From Lewinellaceae bacterium (GTDB lineage Bacteria > Bacteroidota > Bacteroidia > Chitinophagales > Saprospiraceae), in NCBI GenBank assembly GCA_020636255.1, contig JACJYE010000002.1, forward strand, positions 372,001-436,000: 64,000 nucleotides of DNA, written 5' to 3'. Below are positions 26,419 to 36,658 of the stretch, piece after piece (position 1 is the first letter of the stretch; the number at the start of each line of letters is the position of its first letter). Both the position numbers and the translations under genes were made by a program. The notes beneath the pieces were generated by a model. The model did no database searches. It was not told the origin of the DNA and saw nothing but the letters and a program-made list of their open reading frames with translations.

Positions 26419-27690
26419 TCACCTGATCTTCAGCGTAATGATGGTAAAAACGGCCAACAGTATCCCCACTATCCAGAAGCGGGTGACGATCTTGGCTTCG
26501 GCCATGCCTTTTTTCTGGAAGTGGTGGTGTAGAGGCGACATCAGGAAGATGCGCCGCCCTTCTCCGTATTTCCGCTTGGTGTATTTGAAGTAGGACACCT
26601 GCAGGACGACGGAGAGGTTTTCTACCAGAAAAATGCCGCAGAGGATCGGGATCAGCAATTCTTTACGCAGCAGGATACTCAGGGCGGCGATGATGCCGCC
26701 GAGGGTCAGGCTGCCGGTATCTCCCATAAACACCTGTGCGGGGTTGGCATTATACCACAGGAAGCCTATACATGCCCCGACAAAGCAGGCGGCGAAGATC
26801 ACCAGTTCACCGGTACCTGGAAGGTGCAGTATCTGCAGGTAATTGGCGGCGATGGCATTACCGGAAACATAGGCAAAGATACCGAGGGTAGCCCCGATGA
26901 TCCCGGAAACCCCCGTCGCCAGGCCGTCGATCCCATCTGTGAGGTTAGCGGCATTGGACACGGCTGTCACCACAAAAATGACCAGAGGGACGAATATGAT
27001 CCACACCAGATGCGCCGCTTTTGACGAAGCGATGGGCAATACCCAGGCATAGTCGAAGCGGTTGCCTTTCAGGAAAGGGATGTTGGTGAGGTTGGTTTTA
27101 TAATCCCCTTTTTCCACGGCCACTTCCAGCGGCTGGACCTCTATCGGGATGCTGATCGTATCCCCGATCATTTCCGTATAGCCCAGGCTTTCCGCTTCTT
27201 CGACTTCCATGCGCACCACGACGTTGTCGTTGACGATCATAGTGAGGGCGATGAACAACCCCAGGCCTATCTGGCCCAGCACCTTGAAGATGCCACGCAG
27301 CCCCTGCTTATTCTTCCGGAACACCTTAATATAGTCATCGACGAAGCCTATGGCTGCCATCCAGATAGTGCTGACCACCATGAGCATGATGTAGACGTTG
27401 TCCAGGTCGGCCATGAGCAGGCAGGGAATGAGTATGGCCATAATGATGATCACACCTCCCATAGTCGGAGTCCCTTCCTTTTCCTTCTGGCCGGCCAGGC
27501 CGAGGTCGCGTACATGTTCTCCCACCTGCATACGTTGCAGCAGGCGGATGATGCGCCCGCCAAAGATGAGGGAGATCACCAGGGAAAGTATTGCGGCGAT
27601 GCCGGCGCGGAAGGTGATGTACTGAAAAAGGCCGGCGCCTTTTATGTGGCCGAAGGTTTCAGTAAGCCATTCAACAAGTTTGATCAGCAT
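26419..27690 (-). CDS. mraY: Phospho-N-acetylmuramoyl-pentapeptide-transferase
   Basis: MraY makes lipid I from UDP-MurNAc-pentapeptide and undecaprenyl phosphate. The 423-residue protein has about ten transmembrane helices and the signatures 'KEGTPTMGGVIIIMAIL', 'GFVDDYIKV', 'NAANLTDGIDGLATGVSGI', 'FMGDTGSLTLGG' and 'MSPLHHHFQKKGMAE'. The last is the conserved histidine loop. It is somewhat longer than the usual 360 or so residues because of an insert around residues 160-210, a known feature of Bacteroidota MraY. Confidence 0.97.
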   Translation of the reverse strand: MLIKLVEWLTETFGHIKGAGLFQYITFRAGIAAILSLVISLIFGGRIIRLLQRMQVGEHVRDLGLAGQKEKEGTPTMGGVIIIMAILIPCLLMADLDNVYIMLMVVSTIWMAAIGFVDDYIKVFRKNKQGLRGIFKVLGQIGLGLFIALTMIVNDNVVVRMEVEEAESLGYTEMIGDTISIPIEVQPLEVAVEKGDYKTNLTNIPFLKGNRFDYAWVLPIASSKAAHLVWIIFVPLVIFVVTAVSNAANLTDGIDGLATGVSGIIGATLGIFAYVSGNAIAANYLQILHLPGTGELVIFAACFVGACIGFLWYNANPAQVFMGDTGSLTLGGIIAALSILLRKELLIPILCGIFLVENLSVVLQVSYFKYTKRKYGEGRRIFLMSPLHHHFQKKGMAEAKIVTRFWIVGILLAVFTIITLKIR

Positions 27691-27794
27691 GTTGGTAGTT
27701 TTGTGGGCTTTATTAAGGCCCCAAAATTATGAATTCCCCGGCGCAAAGCGCGGCTTTCTCAATAGAGCAGGCAAAAGAAGCTGGAGAACCGGCA

Positions 27795-29252
<1,458 letters not shown>

Positions 29253-29424
29253 ACGAACCTGCTGTATATATTTTAGGCGTTCGTGGCCAGGTTATGTGCG
29301 ATGGCCCCACCTGCCTGTTGGCTGCCGGAGGGGAGAACACACCGCCCATAGCCTATGGCTAAAGGCCAATAGCCTGATCTTTGAAGTGTTTCATAGCGCG
29401 GGGGGTAGCGCAGGGGAATGCTCT

Positions 29425-31572
29425 TTATCTCAGATAAAGCCTTATGTTTTGTCCTCGGGCCCGGGTCCCCGGCAGAATAGACTGGCGGGAAACTTTACCG
29501 AACCCCTCTACATCCACATTCAGCCCCAGATTTTCCAGAACATAGACGGCATCGCGCAGGCCAAGGCCTACGACATTGGGCACCTGCCCGTCGGGAAGTG
29601 TCCGCATTTCCAGCAGCAAGCTATCCGACTGAGGCCGCAATACGGCCAGTTCTGTTGAAGGGTCGCCGTAATGCTTTATACCGAGGTATCCGAGTACCGT
29701 ATTGATATCTTCCTTTCCGCCGATGCTGAAACCCGGCAGGTTTTCGGCTACGAGCGCAGGCCTGGCCCCGGCATTGATCGGGCGATGGAGCTCCGGCTTG
29801 GAAACATAGATATTATCGGCGATCTCTCTGAAGACCGGGCCAGCTACGTCGCTGCCGTATATCCCGCCTCTCCGGGGTTTGTTGATGACGACGATGCAGG
29901 AGTAGATCGGGTGTTCCACGGGAAAATACCCGACGAAAGAAGCCCGGTAACCACCGATTCGCCGCCCCCGGTTGCCTCTGGAATAATTCACCTGTGCCGT
30001 GCCCGTCTTGCCCGCAAAGCGATAGCGGTTGCTCTGTAGCTTGTGGGCCGTCCCCCTATCTTCTTCCACCACTGATTGCAGCAGTTCCTGGACTTTAGAG
30101 ATCGTCTTTTCAGAGGCGATCCGGCGGGAGATCACGGTCGGGCGGAAGGTTTCCACCGTTTCTCCAAAGCGCTGCACTTCGGAGACCAGATAGGGTTTCA
30201 TCATCTTGCCGCCGCCCGCTATAGAGTTGTAAAAAGTCAGCAGTTGCAGGGGCGTGATCTTCATCTCATACCCGATAGACATCCAGGGCAAAGTCGTCCC
30301 GCTCCATTCATCCTTTTCGCTGAAGGCTTCTTTGATATAGGGGTTGGCTTCCCCGCCGATCTCTATACCCGTAGGCATATTGAGATTGAACTCTTTCAGC
30401 CGGCGGATAAAGCGGGCGGGGCCGTCATCGCTATTCGTTTTTACACCGTAGTTCCCCTGAATCATTTTCGCCACGCCAACGTTGGAGGAGATCACGAAAG
30501 CATCGCGCACCCGTATGGTATCCAGCTTGGGGCTGTAGGGCGAAGCATCTTCCATCACCTCTTCGTAGAAGGTAGTGCGGCCGTGCTCAATGCGGATGGA
30601 GTCGTCGAGCTTGACATAACCATCTTCCAGCAGCGCCATCAGAGAAGCTGCTTTGAAGGTGGACCCGGGTTCTACGGCAGCGCCCACGGCGAAGTTGTAG
30701 GTTTCCCACCATCCTTCATCTGTGCGGCCCAGGTTGGCGATAGCTTTGATGGCGCCGGTCTCTACCTCCATCACCACTGCGGTACCCCATTCGGCATCGT
30801 GGTAGTTTACGGCGCGCAGCAGCGCTTCCTCGGTGATATCCTGAATGTCGATATCCAGCGTTGTAACGATATCACTGCCGCTCACCGGTTCGATGAGGGT
30901 CAGGTCGTCGACCGGCATCCACAGGTCGGCGCGTGGGTCGACGCAGATCATCAGGTTCTGGCCGGGTTCGCCGCCTAATATATGGTCGTACTGCCCTTCC
31001 AGCCCTACGGGTTTGGCGTTCTCCCGCACATAACCGATAGAGCGTTGGGCCAGCAATCCGAAGGGGCGCTTGCGCTCGCTGGCCTTTTCGGCGATAAACC
31101 CGCCTTTGAAGCGGCCCAGGCGGAACAAAGGAAAATCCTCAATGAACTTTTTCTCTGCAAAGGACACCTTGCGTTTCAGCACCACGTGGCGGTCGCCGGC
31201 GGCCCGCAGATCTTCCAGGAATTTCCGGGCGCCACCTGCCGTATAGTCGTCGAGGACATAAGTCGCCAGGCACTGCGCGAGGGTATCCAGGTTTTTGTTA
31301 AAATCTTCATCGGAAGAGGCAAGCGGGTCGAAATACAGGTTGAAATACGGTATGGACGTGGCCAGCAGGCTTCCGTCATCAGCGAGGATATTGCCCCGGT
31401 CCGCTTCCACTGTCCGGTATTCCAGGTAGTTGTCCCTTCCACGGTCGCGCCACTTTTCGCCGTCTACGAATGCGATCACGGCCGTTTTATACATCAATAC
31501 GATGGACGCCGGTACGACGAGGCCGAACAGCAGGAAGTAAACCCTGTAAAGCACTTCGTTCTTAACGTCCAT
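29425..31572 (-). CDS. ftsI: Division transpeptidase (PBP3/FtsI type) with PASTA domain
   Basis: This class B penicillin-binding protein cross-links septal peptidoglycan. The 715-residue protein has one N-terminal transmembrane helix (about 11-30), a dimerisation domain and a transpeptidase domain with all three motifs: SxxK at S304-K307 (EPGSTFK), SxN at 362-364 (SSNVGVAK) and KTGT at 522-525 (AGKTGTAQ). A PASTA domain closes the protein ('DGQVPNVVGLGLRDAVYVLE', about 655-715), as in many Bacteroidota and Gram-positive division PBPs. It lies between ftsL and murE. Confidence 0.95.
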   Translation of the reverse strand: MDVKNEVLYRVYFLLFGLVVPASIVLMYKTAVIAFVDGEKWRDRGRDNYLEYRTVEADRGNILADDGSLLATSIPYFNLYFDPLASSDEDFNKNLDTLAQCLATYVLDDYTAGGARKFLEDLRAAGDRHVVLKRKVSFAEKKFIEDFPLFRLGRFKGGFIAEKASERKRPFGLLAQRSIGYVRENAKPVGLEGQYDHILGGEPGQNLMICVDPRADLWMPVDDLTLIEPVSGSDIVTTLDIDIQDITEEALLRAVNYHDAEWGTAVVMEVETGAIKAIANLGRTDEGWWETYNFAVGAAVEPGSTFKAASLMALLEDGYVKLDDSIRIEHGRTTFYEEVMEDASPYSPKLDTIRVRDAFVISSNVGVAKMIQGNYGVKTNSDDGPARFIRRLKEFNLNMPTGIEIGGEANPYIKEAFSEKDEWSGTTLPWMSIGYEMKITPLQLLTFYNSIAGGGKMMKPYLVSEVQRFGETVETFRPTVISRRIASEKTISKVQELLQSVVEEDRGTAHKLQSNRYRFAGKTGTAQVNYSRGNRGRRIGGYRASFVGYFPVEHPIYSCIVVINKPRRGGIYGSDVAGPVFREIADNIYVSKPELHRPINAGARPALVAENLPGFSIGGKEDINTVLGYLGIKHYGDPSTELAVLRPQSDSLLLEMRTLPDGQVPNVVGLGLRDAVYVLENLGLNVDVEGFGKVSRQSILPGTRARGQNIRLYLR

Positions 31573-31594
31573 TGTATTGTTATTCTGCTTTTGC

Positions 31595-31909
31595 TTATTC
31601 TTCTTCTACAATGACCCGCTTAGGGGCTTCTGATGAAGGCCGCAGCCCCTCTTCACGGACCCGGCGCCCCACTTCCGACCGCTTGGCATTGTACATATTG
31701 TCGGCGACCAACGACATGTAATACCAGCGCATCTCTTTTATTTCTTTCTGCAGCAGCTGAATTTCCCGCACATTGCGCTCCGCCAGGTGGGCATTAGCAA
31801 TGTAAAGCGTGCCCAGAAACCCCAGAAAAAGGACAAAAGGCAGGTTGTTGAGGAGCTTGGAAGCCCAAGCGCCTACATCGAACATCGACCTCAGATCCTT
31901 TATTACCAT
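31595..31909 (-). CDS. ftsL: FtsL-like division protein
   Basis: The 104-residue protein has a short cytoplasmic start, one transmembrane helix (about 22-39, 'LPFVLFLGFLGTLYIANAHL') and a periplasmic coiled coil ('REIQLLQKEIKEMRWYYMSL'). Size, topology and the position between rsmH and ftsI identify it as FtsL-like, although primary sequence is poorly conserved in this family. FtsL forms a complex with FtsQ and DivIC/FtsB and activates FtsWI. The last 20 or so residues are charged and variable. Confidence 0.85.
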   Translation of the reverse strand: MVIKDLRSMFDVGAWASKLLNNLPFVLFLGFLGTLYIANAHLAERNVREIQLLQKEIKEMRWYYMSLVADNMYNAKRSEVGRRVREEGLRPSSEAPKRVIVEEE

Positions 31910-31922
31910 GTCGTTTGTTATG

Positions 31923-32067
31923 CACGGGCGTTGCCGTGGTTTTTACATTATCGCCCTTTGGGCGAGATGGCAGCTCCGCTGCTACTGTCCTTTGTCCACG
32001 GGCGTTGCCCGTGGCTTTTACATTATCGCCCTTTGGGCGAGATGGCAGCTCCGCTGCTACTGTCCTT
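31923..32067. repeat. Two tandem copies of a 71-base hairpin-rich repeat
   Basis: Copies at 31923-31993 and 31997-32067 differ at very few positions. Each holds three small palindromes: CACGGGCgttGCCCGTG, CGCCCTTTGGGCG and GCAGCTCCGCTGC. Copy 1 fills the gap between rsmH and ftsL; copy 2 runs into the coding end of rsmH. Diverged pieces recur at 33704-33860. It may be a REP-like element. Confidence 0.8.
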
Positions 32068-32955
32068 TTCTCCTACCCTCAGCTTGGCACTTCGGGCGCG
32101 CGGGTTGCGGGCAGACTCTTCTTCAGAAGGCTGGATGGCCTTTCTGGAAAGCAGCCCGAAAGGGCGGTAGATGTTGCCGTAATAATCCTTTTCCACCCTC
32201 CCGTCTATATTCCCGGTTTTGAGGAAGTTCTTCACCAAACGGTCCTCCACTGAGTGGTAGGCGATGACGGCTAGCCTTCCGCCGGGCCGGAGTGTCTCCA
32301 GCGCCTGTTGCAGCAGGCCTTCCAGGGCGCCCATCTCGTCGTTCACTTCGATGCGCAGGGCCTGGAACACCTGGGAGAGATAGCGGGCGCGGTGGCCGCG
32401 CACCAGCGGCTCGACGATGGCCAGGAAATCGCCGGCGGTTTGAATGGGCCGGTGATGGCGTTCAGCGAAGATGCGCTGTGCCAGGCTTCGGGCATTGCGC
32501 ACTTCGCCGTACCTGCTAAACATTTCCTGCAGTGCTTCCGGCTCATAAGTATTGAGCACGTGAGCAGCGGTATTGCCCCCTTGCCGGTTCATCCGCATAT
32601 CCAGGTTTGCCTCAAATCTATAGGAGAAGCCTCTTTCGGCTACATCCAACTGGTGGGAAGAAACGCCCAGGTCGGCCAGGATGCCGTCCACCTCCTCAAT
32701 GCCGTGCAGGCGGAGGAAGCGTTTCAGGAGGCGGAAGTTGTGATGGACGAAAATGAACCGCCCGTCATCCGGCACATTGGCCTTCGCGTCTTCATCCTGG
32801 TCGAAGCCCAATAGCCGGCCCTGGGGGCCCAGGCGTTCGAGGATGAGGCGGGAGTGGCCGCCGCCGCCGAAGGTGGCATCTACGTATACGCCATCCGGCC
32901 TGATGGCCAGCGCGTCGACGCTTTCGGTTGCCAGTACGGGCAGGTGGTAGGCCAT
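32023..32955 (-). CDS. rsmH: 16S rRNA (cytosine(1402)-N(4))-methyltransferase
   Basis: RsmH methylates the N4 of C1402 in the decoding centre of 16S rRNA, using S-adenosylmethionine. The 310-residue protein shows 'HLPVLATESVDALAIRPDGV', the SAM motif 'VDATFGGGGHSRLIL', 'GILADLGVSSHQLDVAERGF' and 'RLAVIAYHSVEDRLVKNFLK', as usual. The ATG at 32955 overlaps the mraZ stop codon by one base (TGATG), so translation is coupled. Its last 14 codons (KDSSSGAAISPKGR) and stop are contributed by the repeat at 31997-32067; the natural family end is near 'SAKLRVGEK'. Confidence 0.96.
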   Translation of the reverse strand: MAYHLPVLATESVDALAIRPDGVYVDATFGGGGHSRLILERLGPQGRLLGFDQDEDAKANVPDDGRFIFVHHNFRLLKRFLRLHGIEEVDGILADLGVSSHQLDVAERGFSYRFEANLDMRMNRQGGNTAAHVLNTYEPEALQEMFSRYGEVRNARSLAQRIFAERHHRPIQTAGDFLAIVEPLVRGHRARYLSQVFQALRIEVNDEMGALEGLLQQALETLRPGGRLAVIAYHSVEDRLVKNFLKTGNIDGRVEKDYYGNIYRPFGLLSRKAIQPSEEESARNPRARSAKLRVGEKDSSSGAAISPKGR

Positions 32956-33425
32956 CACATCTCCGGCTTTCCGTTCACCTTGCCCAGTACGTCTTCCGCC
33001 AGGTCAGAGAAATCCGTCGGCTCTTCGTCGATGAGTTGCTCGTACTGGTCGTTTGCCCACATTTCAATTCTGTCGTTGTAAGCCGACAGGATCACGTCAT
33101 TCTGTATGCCTGCATATTCCAGCAGGCGCTTGGAGACGAGAATGCGGTCGGCACTGTCGAGGGACACCTTTTGCGCCCCGCGGTAAAAATACCGCACGAA
33201 ATCGCGGTTCTTCTTGTTGTAGAGGTTCAACTGGTTCACCTCGTTAGATATACGCTCCCAGACTACTTCCGGGTAGACCATAAGGCATTTCTCAAACCCT
33301 CTGTTTATGACGAAGTTATGAGCCTGCCCTTCTCCCAGCTGAGCAATGAGCCCGCTCGGGATCCGCATGCGCCCCTTGGCGTCGATCTTGCACTCATATT
33401 CGCCTAATAGCTGTGGGTTATTCAC
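32955..33425 (-). CDS. mraZ: Transcriptional regulator MraZ
   Basis: MraZ is the AbrB-fold DNA-binding protein at the head of dcw clusters and represses its own operon in several bacteria. The 156-residue product has the two expected half-domains: 'LLGEYECKIDAKGRMRIPSG' and 'DSADRILVSKRLLEYAGIQ' with 'DRIEMWANDQYEQLI'. The start codon appears to be GTG at 33425, the only candidate that gives the normal family N-terminus. A candidate operator of 10-base direct repeats lies 40-65 bases upstream. Confidence 0.93.
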   Translation of the reverse strand: MNNPQLLGEYECKIDAKGRMRIPSGLIAQLGEGQAHNFVINRGFEKCLMVYPEVVWERISNEVNQLNLYNKKNRDFVRYFYRGAQKVSLDSADRILVSKRLLEYAGIQNDVILSAYNDRIEMWANDQYEQLIDEEPTDFSDLAEDVLGKVNGKPEM

Positions 33426-33464
33426 TTTTATACCTTATATGTATTCAAAAGTATTACTTTTTGA

Positions 33465-33490
33465 CACATTTTACCACTTTTTACCACCAT
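33465..33490 (-). promoter_or_regulatory. Candidate MraZ operator, GTGGT repeats at 10-base spacing
   Basis: On the minus strand ATGGTGGTAAAAAGTGGTAA continues with AATGTG, giving GTGGT, GTGGT and GTGtc at 10-base steps, one helical turn apart. MraZ of other bacteria binds short direct repeats with TGGG or AAAGTG cores at this spacing. A 16-base exact copy of part of it (CACATTTTACCACTTT on the plus strand) recurs at 33604-33619. Confidence 0.6.
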
Positions 33491-33603
33491 TTTATTAAAA
33501 AAAGTTCCCCACCTCCCACACGGGAGCGAAAAAAAAGTGCTTTATCATCAATATAATGACAAATATATATTCAAAAAGGAGATAAAAAGAAGATGTTTTC
33601 GCC

Positions 33604-33619
33604 CACATTTTACCACTTT
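33604..33619 (-). promoter_or_regulatory. Second copy of the MraZ-type half operator
   Basis: The 16 bases CACATTTTACCACTTT (plus strand) are identical to 33465-33480. The copy lies about 180-195 bases upstream of the mraZ start, at the far side of an AT-rich region, and could allow looping or an upstream promoter. Confidence 0.45.
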
Positions 33620-33912
33620 GAGATAAAAGGCGGCAGATTGGGAGTGGCCGAGGGTATGAGGTACAGGGTACCCCCAGGAGCTCTTGCCCCTTTAACCTTG
33701 TCCGGAGGCTCCGCCGCTACGGCATTTTGTCCACGGGCGCTGCCCGTGGCTGTTGTGTTAACGCCCTTTGGGCGATAGGGACGAGGGGGCATCCCTGTTG
33801 ATGCTCATCCGCCCTTTGGGCGAGATGGCCGGCTCCGCCGCTGCGGCATTGGTTGTCTTTGTCCCTTTAACCTTGCCCCTTTAACCTTGTCCCTTTAACC
33901 TTTAACCTTGCC
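33620..33912. repeat. Gene-free region of degenerate hairpin repeats and a CCTTTAACCTTGT tandem repeat
   Basis: Pieces of the rsmH-ftsL repeat recur here: CACGGGCGCTGCCCGTG at 33732-33748, CGCCCTTTGGGCG near 33763 and 33811, and GGCTCCGCCGCT at about 33707 and 33841. The end (33861-33912) consists of four imperfect units of CCCTTTAACCTTG, with another isolated unit at 33685-33702. No coding sequence is credible. It separates the dcw promoter from the end of the next gene, which reads toward it. Confidence 0.7.
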
Positions 33913-34746
33913 TTACACCAGATGCACGCCATCTTCCTCCAGGCGGACGAGGCGTTGCTTGTACAGGGCGCCAATGGCTTTTTTAAAGGCTTTTTTGCTC
34001 ATTTTCAGGAGGGAAGCGACTTCTTCGGGGCCGCTCTTGTCGGTGAGGGGCAGGAAGCCGCCGTTCTTTTTCAGGGCCTCCAGCAGCTGTTCGGCCTGAA
34101 GGGGGACGGCATGGAGATAACCCTGCTGCTGTAGGCTGAGGTCGGCCTTGCCGTCGGGGCGAATGGTTTTGACATAACCCTTAATGTGCATGCCAGGGTG
34201 GAGTTCCTGGAAGTATTCGCTCTTGTACAGCAGCCCCCGGTAGCGGTTGTCGATAAAGGCCGTAAAGCCCAGCTCTGATTCCGGGCCGATGAGCAACTGC
34301 ACTTCCTGTCCGGGCTCCAGGCCAGTGGCTTCCTTTTCCAGGTATTTGCCGAGTTTGCTGGAAGCAGCTACCCGGTCGGTCTGCTCATCGAGGTATAAAT
34401 AGACGAAATAGCGCTTGCCCGTCGTCATTTTCTGGCTTTGCTCGGAGAATGGGACAAAAAGGTCTTTCTCCAGGCCCCAATCCATAAAGGCGCCGATAGG
34501 CGTGATCTCTTTGGCTTGAAGGTAAGCGATTTCTCCCACCAACGCCAGCGGGCGGCGGGTGGTGGCAATGGGCCAGTCGTTGGAATCGGTGTATACGAAA
34601 ACGTCGATGTCGTCGCCGGGCGCCAGGCCTTCCGGCACGTATTTATTGGGAAGCAATACGTCATCCCCTTCTTCATCCTGGAGCACCATGCCATGGGCGA
34701 TGCGGCGGGCGGCGCGCAGGGTATTGTATTTTCCGATTTCGATCAT
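33913..34746 (-). CDS. CvfB-like S1-domain RNA-binding protein
   Basis: The 277-residue protein resembles the CvfB/YitL family: three S1-like OB folds and a C-terminal winged helix. Visible pieces are 'GDDVLLPNKYVPEGLAPGD' (first S1), 'ITPIGAFMDWGLEKDLFVPF' (second), 'GFTAFIDNRYRGLLYKSEYF' (third) and 'ASLLKMSKKAFKKAIGALYK' (winged helix). CvfB proteins bind RNA and affect virulence gene expression in staphylococci; the role in Bacteroidota is not defined. It is a single gene, reading toward the repeat region upstream of mraZ. Confidence 0.9.
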   Translation of the reverse strand: MIEIGKYNTLRAARRIAHGMVLQDEEGDDVLLPNKYVPEGLAPGDDIDVFVYTDSNDWPIATTRRPLALVGEIAYLQAKEITPIGAFMDWGLEKDLFVPFSEQSQKMTTGKRYFVYLYLDEQTDRVAASSKLGKYLEKEATGLEPGQEVQLLIGPESELGFTAFIDNRYRGLLYKSEYFQELHPGMHIKGYVKTIRPDGKADLSLQQQGYLHAVPLQAEQLLEALKKNGGFLPLTDKSGPEEVASLLKMSKKAFKKAIGALYKQRLVRLEEDGVHLV

Positions 34747-34877
34747 GCTGCAAAGCTAGGAGAATGCCGTATGGAAAACAAATCCGGATAGGCTATGTTT
34801 TCAGCCTGCAGAAAGGGCGTATGTCGCAACATTAGCTTAAATTTAGAGCCCGTTCAAACGAAAAACAAAGTATATTC

Positions 34878-36518
34878 ATGAAAGTGCATCCCCAGGCCGG
34901 CCATATCGCCGCTCCCGATCAACTGGTAAATATCCCCCGGCTCATCACCGCTTACTTCACCGAACTTCCCGACCCAACTGTACCGGAACAACGCGTTGCC
35001 TTCGGCACCTCAGGCCACCGGGGCTCGTCGCTGAAAGGGTCTTTTAATGAACAGCATATCCTTGCCATTACGCAGGCCATTTGCCTGTACCGCCAGAAAG
35101 AGGGCATCAGCGGCCCCGTATTCATGGGCATCGATACTCACCCTCTGTCCGAACCTGCACAGGCCACGGCACTGGAAGTGCTGGCCGCCAACGGCGTAGC
35201 GACGATGATCGCTGCCGGCGATGAATACACGCCTACGCCAGCGGTGAGCCAGGCCATCATCGCCTATAACCGCGGCCGTTCCAACGGCCTGGCCGATGGC
35301 ATCGTCATCACCCCCTCCCATAACCCGCCTGAGGATGGAGGCTTCAAATACAATATGACGAATGGCGGCCCCGCCGAAGGCAATGTCACCGCCTGGATCG
35401 AAGCAAAAGCTAATGAGCTGCTGGAAAAAGGGCTGCGCGACGTGAAGCGCATCCCCTTGCCGCAGGCGCTAAAGGCGCCGGACACCCAACGTTACGACTT
35501 CCTGGGCGCTTACGTCCGCGGAATCGGGCAGGTGATCGACATGGACGCCATCCGCTCGGCAGGCCTGGCCATGGGCGTCGACCCGCTTGGCGGCGCCGGC
35601 GTCCACTATTGGGGGCATATTGCAGATCATTACCGGCTCAACCTCAGGGTGGCCAGCACCGAAGTTGACCCCACCTTTCGCTTCATGTCGCTCGACTGGG
35701 ACGGCAAGATCCGCATGGACCCCTCCTCTGCTTACGCCATGCAGCGCCTCATTGGGCTGAAAGACAGCTACACCGTCGCTTTCGCCTGCGATACCGACCA
35801 CGACCGCCACGGCATCGTCACGCGCAGCACAGGGCTGATGCAGCCCAACCACTATCTGGCCGTAGCCATCGATTACCTGTTCCGGAACCGCCCCAACTGG
35901 AAACCCGATACCGGCATCGGCAAAACGCTCGTCAGCAGCCAGATGATCGACCGGGTAGCCGCGAAGCTGGGCCGAAGGCTCGTTGAAGTGCCCGTGGGTT
36001 TCAAATGGTTCGTCGACGGGCTGTTCGACGGGTCGCTGGGCTTCGGCGGCGAGGAGAGCGCCGGGGCTTCTTTCCTCGACAGGCAGGGGAAGGTATGGTC
36101 GACCGACAAAGACGGCATCATCGCTGCCCTGCTCGCCGGGGAGATCACTGCGCGTACGGGCAAAGACCCGGGCGAGATATACCGGGGTTTCACCCAGGAA
36201 TTCGGCGAGCCCGCCTATGGCCGGATCGATGCCCCGGCCACGCCCGCCCAGAAGGAGAAGCTCAAGAAATTATCGCCGGAGCAGGTTACCTCTTCCGAGC
36301 TCGCCGGAGAAAAGATCGAGGCCATTCTCACCAATGCGCCAGGTAACGGCGCGGCCATTGGCGGCCTCAAAGCTGTGACTGCCAGCGGCTGGTTCGCCGC
36401 CCGCCCATCGGGGACGGAGGAGATTTATAAGATCTACGCCGAGAGCTTTAAGGGGGAGGAACACCTGCGCCAGTTGCAGGCCGAAGCGCAGGAGCTGGTG
36501 GACAGGGTGATCGGGTAA
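34878..36518 (+). CDS. pgm: Phosphoglucomutase (alpha-D-glucose specific)
   Basis: The enzyme interconverts glucose 1-phosphate and glucose 6-phosphate. The 546-residue protein has the N-terminal 'VAFGTSGHRGSSLKGSFNE', the phosphoserine loop 'IVITPSHNPPEDGGFKYN' (catalytic Ser in TPSHNP), the metal loop 'FACDTDHDRHGIV', the sugar loop 'FGGEESAGASFL' and the phosphate-binding 'FAARPSGTEEIYKIYAESF'. The length and motifs fit the E. coli Pgm type. The gene is monocistronic and divergent from the CvfB-like gene. Confidence 0.96.
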   Translation: MKVHPQAGHIAAPDQLVNIPRLITAYFTELPDPTVPEQRVAFGTSGHRGSSLKGSFNEQHILAITQAICLYRQKEGISGPVFMGIDTHPLSEPAQATALEVLAANGVATMIAAGDEYTPTPAVSQAIIAYNRGRSNGLADGIVITPSHNPPEDGGFKYNMTNGGPAEGNVTAWIEAKANELLEKGLRDVKRIPLPQALKAPDTQRYDFLGAYVRGIGQVIDMDAIRSAGLAMGVDPLGGAGVHYWGHIADHYRLNLRVASTEVDPTFRFMSLDWDGKIRMDPSSAYAMQRLIGLKDSYTVAFACDTDHDRHGIVTRSTGLMQPNHYLAVAIDYLFRNRPNWKPDTGIGKTLVSSQMIDRVAAKLGRRLVEVPVGFKWFVDGLFDGSLGFGGEESAGASFLDRQGKVWSTDKDGIIAALLAGEITARTGKDPGEIYRGFTQEFGEPAYGRIDAPATPAQKEKLKKLSPEQVTSSELAGEKIEAILTNAPGNGAAIGGLKAVTASGWFAARPSGTEEIYKIYAESFKGEEHLRQLQAEAQELVDRVIG

Positions 36519-36658
36519 TTGAGAGCCCTTTTAATCCTTTGAAAAATCACCTGCGCGATCGAGGCGGCCAGAAAGCATTGCCGTCTAAGATTAGGGGGTA
36601 ATTATTTCGCTATTTTGCGCAAAAAAACTTCAGGGAAGCATTGACCATTTTTAAGACC

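Noticed and set aside
31920..32070. Possible CRISPR array
   Set aside because: Only two adjacent 71-base copies with no spacers of constant size and no cas genes.
33861..33912. Possible replication origin iterons
   Set aside because: The short CCTTTAACCTTG units contain no DnaA-box-like sequence and no replication gene is near.
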